A stretch of 13,271 bases of DNA from Pseudomonadota bacterium (GTDB lineage Bacteria > Pseudomonadota > Alphaproteobacteria > UBA828 > JAPUJA01): NCBI GenBank assembly GCA_027296525.1, contig JAPUJA010000356.1, positions 1-13,271 on the forward strand, written 5' to 3'. Position 1 is the stretch's first letter, and each line of letters opens with the position of its first letter. The position numbers and the translations under genes were made by a program. Positions 10,151 to 13,271 of this stretch are shown one piece after another. The notes below the pieces were generated by a model. It searched no databases. It was not told where the DNA came from and saw only the letters and a list, made by a program, of their open reading frames with translations.

Positions 10151-11107
10151 GTGACGGAAATGGCGAGAGCATCACTCGATCCGGCGAAATTCCGCGATCC
10201 GGCCCGTACGGCGGAGGGCAAGCCGCGGGCCCGGGTGGCCTTTCGCACGCTGAAGACCCTCTGGTTCAACACCGGCACCCTGTGCAACCTCACCTGCGAA
10301 AACTGCTACATCGAATCGAGCCCGCACAACGACCGCCTCGTCTACCTCTCGGCGGAGGAGGTCGCCCGCTTCCTCGACGAGCTCGGTTCGAACGGGTGGC
10401 GCACCGAGGAGATCGGCTTTACGGGCGGCGAGCCTCTCATGAACCCCGACATCATCGCGATGCTCGAGGACAGCCTCCAGCGGGGTTATCGGGCGCTCGT
10501 GCTGACCAATGCGATGCGCCCCATGATGAAGCAGGCGCGCGCGCTGCGCGATTTGCACCGGCGTTTCGCCCGCAAGCTCGTCCTGCGCGTCTCCGTCGAT
10601 CACTACACGCCCGAACTGCACGAGGCGGAACGGGGTCCGCGCTCGTGGAAGCCCATGCTGGCCGGCCTCACTTGGCTGGCCGAACACGGCTTCACGATCC
10701 ATGTCGCCGGCCGCACGCGCTGGAACGAGGACGAAACGCGCTTACGCGAAGGCTACGCTCGATTCTTCGCCGCCAACGGCATCGCGCTCGACGCGCAGGA
10801 TCGCGCGCAGCTCGTTCTCTTCCCGGAGATGGATGAAAAAGCGGACGTGCCCGAGATCACCGAAAGCTGCTGGGAAATACTGAATGTCGAGCGCGACAGC
10901 ATGATGTGCGCCACCTCGCGCATGGTGGTGAAACGCAAGGGAGAGGAGCGACCCGTCGTGATGCCGTGCACCCTGTTGCCCTACGACAAGCGTTTTGAAA
11001 TGGCCGAAACGCTCGCCGGTGCGACCCACGAGGTGGCGCTCAACCATCCCCACTGCGCCCGCTTCTGCGTCCTGGGCGGGGGCGCCTGCAGCGTGACCGC
11101 CGAGTGA
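10151..11107 (+). CDS. Radical SAM enzyme of unknown function with C-terminal cysteine cluster
   Basis: The protein (318 residues from GTG 10151) has the canonical CX3CX2C [4Fe-4S] motif, LCNLTCENC with Cys45, Cys49 and Cys52, and the SAM-binding TGGEP at 91-95, so it should cleave S-adenosylmethionine to a radical. The C-terminal part has six further cysteines (240, 253, 273, 302, 306, 313), the last three in [16 protein letters not shown], suggesting an auxiliary Fe-S cluster of the SPASM/twitch kind. The overall layout is MoaA/PqqE-like, but I do not recognise a characterised member and no precursor peptide is visible nearby. GTG 10151 is favoured by a GAGG six bases upstream; ATG 10160 or an unsupported TTG 10091 are alternatives. 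It is divergent from the receiver gene and upstream of apaG. Confidence 0.82.
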   Translation: MTEMARASLDPAKFRDPARTAEGKPRARVAFRTLKTLWFNTGTLCNLTCENCYIESSPHNDRLVYLSAEEVARFLDELGSNGWRTEEIGFTGGEPLMNPDIIAMLEDSLQRGYRALVLTNAMRPMMKQARALRDLHRRFARKLVLRVSVDHYTPELHEAERGPRSWKPMLAGLTWLAEHGFTIHVAGRTRWNEDETRLREGYARFFAANGIALDAQDRAQLVLFPEMDEKADVPEITESCWEILNVERDSMMCATSRMVVKRKGEERPVVMPCTLLPYDKRFEMAETLAGATHEVALNHPHCARFCVLGGGACSVTAE

Positions 11108-11125
11108 AACACCGGCTCACAAGGC

Positions 11126-11141
11126 TCGCCCCATGGGGCGA
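11126..11141 (+). other. 16-bp perfect palindrome between the radical SAM gene and apaG
   Basis: TCGCCCCATGGGGCGA is fully self-complementary and starts 18 nt after the radical-SAM stop codon. In RNA it would give a 6-bp stem with a CAUG loop; no U-run follows. It could stabilise or end the upstream transcript, or be a site for a dimeric regulator. Confidence 0.4.
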
Positions 11142-11228
11142 TCACTGGACAAGCCCGCTCGAGCCCGCGATAGTGGCCCCCGATTCGCCCGGCACCCCCG
11201 ATTTGGCCGGCGTTTTCAGGAGCCCTGG

Positions 11229-11621
11229 ATGTACAAGGAAACCACACAACTAATCGACGTGACCGTCGAGCCCTATTATCTCGACGACCAGTCCTCGCCC
11301 GATGAAGGCCACTATGTTTGGGCGTATCGCGTGCGAATCGAGAACAATGGCATCGAAACGGTCCAGCTGCTCAACCGCCATTGGCAGATCACGGACGCGA
11401 AGGGTCAGGTCCAGGAAGTGCGGGGTCCCGGCGTGGTCGGCGAACAACCCGTGCTCAAGCCGGGAGAAGCATTCGAGTACACGAGCGGCTGCCCGCTGAC
11501 GACGCCGTCGGGCATCATGGTGGGCAGCTACGAGATGGAAACACTCGGAGGGAAGAGATTCGACATCAAAATTCCCGCCTTTTCGCTCGACAGCCCGCAC
11601 CAAGAGAGCCTCATCCAATAG
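11229..11621 (+). CDS. apaG: ApaG domain protein (formerly 'Co2+/Mg2+ efflux protein')
   Basis: The 130-residue product spans the full ApaG (DUF525) beta-sandwich, similar to a fibronectin-type fold. Diagnostic stretches are [57 protein letters not shown] and [12 protein letters not shown]. ApaG proteins are soluble, not transporters; the efflux label comes from a Salmonella phenotype and the biochemical role remains unsettled. The ATG at 11229 is chosen because CAGGAG precedes it at 6 nt and relatives start similarly with M-Y-x-x-T; the reading frame stays open back to 11133, but that extension lacks the family pattern. It lies 121 bp after the radical-SAM gene and 168 bp before folE, same strand. 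Confidence 0.93.
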   Translation: MYKETTQLIDVTVEPYYLDDQSSPDEGHYVWAYRVRIENNGIETVQLLNRHWQITDAKGQVQEVRGPGVVGEQPVLKPGEAFEYTSGCPLTTPSGIMVGSYEMETLGGKRFDIKIPAFSLDSPHQESLIQ

Positions 11622-11631
11622 CTCATGCGAG

Positions 11632-11658
11632 CGCCTTTGGGCCCGGGTGCCCATGGCG
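11632..11658 (+). terminator. Possible transcription end hairpin after apaG
   Basis: CGCC (11632-11635) pairs with GGCG (11655-11658) and TGGGC (11638-11642) with GCCCA (11649-11653), giving a 9-bp stem with a small internal loop, 10 nt past the apaG stop. The nearest T-run (11678-11682) is about 20 nt further, so this is not a canonical intrinsic terminator. A second hairpin, CCGGCC (11725-11730) with GGCCGG (11737-11742), lies before folE. Confidence 0.3.
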
Positions 11659-11789
11659 AAACCCGCGTGTGCCGAGATTTTTCTTGACTTCCCGCTCCCA
11701 GAACCCAGCTTTGTACCCGGGATGCCGGCCGAGCTTGGCCGGTTCGCGTAAGAAATATAGCGCAAGCAATAAGTTAGGAGACATGCACG

Positions 11790-12473
11790 GTGGATGGACC
11801 TGAGCGCGCCAGCACGCCGAGCCGGGAAAAATCCCCCGGGAAGGACCGGGACAAGTCCCGGGTGACGACGCTCGAACCGGAGCCCCGGCGCCCGCCGCGA
11901 CGGGAGGCGGAAGAGGCGGTGCGCACCTTGATCCGTTGGGCGGGCGACGACCCGGCCCGCGAAGGCCTCGTCGAAACGCCCTCGCGCGTCGTGCGTGCCT
12001 TCCAGGAATGGTTCGAAGGTTACGACCAGAACCCGGTCGACATCCTGCGCCAGACCTTCGAGGAAACCGACGGCTACGATGAGATGATCGTGCTGCGGAA
12101 CATCCGAATCGAGTCCCATTGCGAACACCATCTCGCACCCATCATCGGGAGTGCCCATGTCGCCTATCTGCCGCATCATCGAGTGGTCGGCATCAGCAAG
12201 CTCGCCCGCGTCGTCGAGCTCTTCGCACGGCGCCTGCAGATTCAAGAAAAAATGACCACGCAGATTGCGGACACCCTCAACGAAGTATTGAAGCCGAAAG
12301 GCGTTGCCGTCGTGATCGAGGCGGCGCATCAATGCATGACGACACGCGGTGTGTACAAACCGAGTGTGACGATGATCACGAGCCGTATGCTCGGCGACTT
12401 CCGATCGAATCCCACGACGCGGCGGGAATTTCTCAGCATGATCGGCAACCCGCCGGTAAGGGAGATCGCTTAG
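11790..12473 (+). CDS. folE: GTP cyclohydrolase I (type IA, zinc-dependent)
   Basis: FolE converts GTP to 7,8-dihydroneopterin triphosphate, the first step of tetrahydrofolate synthesis. The 227 residues comprise a charged, probably disordered N-terminal extension (about 1-35, rich in R, K, E, P and S) and the conserved domain. The zinc ligands Cys111 and His114 in SHCEHHLAP and Cys182 in HQCMTTRG correspond to C110, H113 and C181 of E. coli, marking the canonical zinc enzyme rather than the zinc-independent FolE2. Other signatures are [13 protein letters not shown] and [20 protein letters not shown]. The GTG start at 11790 is supported by TAGGAG with a 9-nt spacer; GTG 11862 would remove the extension but lacks a ribosome site. 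CCGGGAC (11846-11852) and GTCCCGG (11855-11861) form a strong hairpin inside the early coding region. Confidence 0.95.
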   Translation: MDGPERASTPSREKSPGKDRDKSRVTTLEPEPRRPPRREAEEAVRTLIRWAGDDPAREGLVETPSRVVRAFQEWFEGYDQNPVDILRQTFEETDGYDEMIVLRNIRIESHCEHHLAPIIGSAHVAYLPHHRVVGISKLARVVELFARRLQIQEKMTTQIADTLNEVLKPKGVAVVIEAAHQCMTTRGVYKPSVTMITSRMLGDFRSNPTTRREFLSMIGNPPVREIA

Positions 12474-12563
12474 GCGTCCGCCTCAAAGGTCATTCCCGGC
12501 GCGCTGACGTGGGGCTTGGCCGGGGCTGGCGTCTGAAAAAGGGCGAAACAGAGCGGCCGTATC

Positions 12564-13271
12564 GTGACCGACTTCCGGCCCATCCTCCTCGTCATCGGGG
12601 TCCTGCTCACGACCGTCGCGCTCGCCATGTTGTTTCCGGCGATCGCGGACAGCATCGACGGGAACAGCGGTTGGCGTGTCTTCCTGGCCTCGGCGCTCGT
12701 CAGCCTGTTCATCGGGGTGTCGCTCGTCCTCGTCAACCGGGGCGAGCCCGCGAAACTTTCCGTCCGTCAGGCTTTTCTCCTGACGGCATTGAGCTGGATT
12801 TTTATTTCCGCGGTCGCCGCGCTCCCCTTCGTGTTCGCCGATCTGGGCCTGAGTTACACGGACGCTTTCTTCGAGGCCGTGTCCGGCCTCACCACGACGG
12901 GCTCGACGGTGATCGTCGGCCTCGACGACGCGCCCCCGGGAATCCTCCTGTGGCGGGCGATCCTCCAATGGCTCGGCGGGATCGGCATCATCATCATGGC
13001 GGTCGCCGTCTTGCCCATGCTGCAGGTCGGCGGCATGCAGCTCTTCCGCACCGAGCAGGCGGCCGATCAGTCGGAGAAGGTGCTCCCGCGCGCCGCCCAG
13101 ATCGCCGGCGCCATCGGAATAATCTATCTGGCACTCACCGCGCTGAACGCCATCTGCTACTGGTTCGCCGGCATGAGCACCTTCGAAGCGGTCTGTCACG
13201 CCATGACGACCATCGCCACAGGAGGTTACTCAACTTCCGACGAATCGATCGGCCACTTCAACAGCACGGGC
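12564..13271 (+). CDS. trkH: Trk-type potassium uptake membrane protein, N-terminal part (3' end outside window)
   Basis: TrkH is the ion-conducting subunit of the Trk K+ uptake system and works with the NAD(H)/nucleotide-binding peripheral protein TrkA. The 236 visible codons contain hydrophobic segments near 5-26, 38-57, 70-92, 128-152 and 177-201, and two of the expected four pore-loop filters: SGLTTTGST (108-115) and TIATGGYST (216-224), the latter with the diagnostic TGG. The stretch ILQWLGGIGIIIMAVAVLPMLQVGGMQL is strongly TrkH-like, and the alignment with E. coli TrkH begins at the first residue. GTG 12564 is the only start after an in-frame TGA at 12534; its ribosome site is weak. It lies 90 bp after folE. 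TrkG or KtrB would be less fitting names. The full gene runs past the window edge. Confidence 0.9.
   Translation, partial: MTDFRPILLVIGVLLTTVALAMLFPAIADSIDGNSGWRVFLASALVSLFIGVSLVLVNRGEPAKLSVRQAFLLTALSWIFISAVAALPFVFADLGLSYTDAFFEAVSGLTTTGSTVIVGLDDAPPGILLWRAILQWLGGIGIIIMAVAVLPMLQVGGMQLFRTEQAADQSEKVLPRAAQIAGAIGIIYLALTALNAICYWFAGMSTFEAVCHAMTTIATGGYSTSDESIGHFNSTG

Noticed and set aside
9997..10293. N-terminal extension of the receiver protein to 10293
   Set aside because: It would overlap the divergent radical SAM coding region and lacks receiver-family similarity.
11250..12332. A 360-codon minus-strand frame spanning apaG and folE
   Set aside because: It runs across two well-supported genes and their spacer, with no family resemblance.
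12483..13199. A 238-codon minus-strand frame opposite trkH
   Set aside because: Asp/Arg/Glu-rich complement of membrane-protein codons, typical shadow.

Overview
The window reads as a GC-rich alphaproteobacterial chromosome segment. Evidence for this is the strong G/C preference at third codon positions, the carA-carB-greA run, and a response regulator with the 'YxGPDRRR' tail that I associate with alphaproteobacterial single-domain receivers. I cannot name a genus; order-level placement (for example Rhodospirillales-like) would be a guess.

Layout. Bases 1-259 (minus) hold the first 86 codons of a tyrosine integrase, cut by the window edge, so a mobile element probably lies to the left. Bases 260-629 are a locally AT-richer spacer with a likely integrase promoter, a perfect 12-bp tandem repeat over its presumed start site, and the carAB leader with a promoter candidate and hairpins. 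Bases 630-5034 encode carbamoyl-phosphate synthase (carA and carB, overlapping by 17 bp), followed by greA (5098-5571). A stand-alone AlsS/BudB-like acetolactate synthase (5706-7364) follows, behind its own promoter candidate. Convergent to it are a small cupin protein and an acyl-CoA dehydrogenase, both minus strand and probably co-transcribed. Next come a minus-strand tRNA-Gly(CCC) with its promoter, and, starting 2 bp beyond the -35 box, an 11-copy array of a 16-bp tandem repeat. A receiver protein with Glu at the phospho-acceptor position (9391-9996, minus) is divergent from a radical-SAM enzyme of unknown function (10151-11107, plus). apaG, folE and the first 236 codons of trkH follow on the plus strand to the window end.

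How the genes relate. carAB supplies carbamoyl phosphate for pyrimidines and arginine; greA rescues backtracked RNA polymerase; folE opens tetrahydrofolate synthesis. Most of this is housekeeping DNA and I see no clear new multi-gene system. The parts worth a second look are the integrase boundary with its repeat, the tandem array abutting the tRNA promoter, the Asp-to-Glu receiver, and the radical-SAM protein with six C-terminal cysteines. All antisense long reading frames in this GC-rich DNA look like codon-bias shadows.
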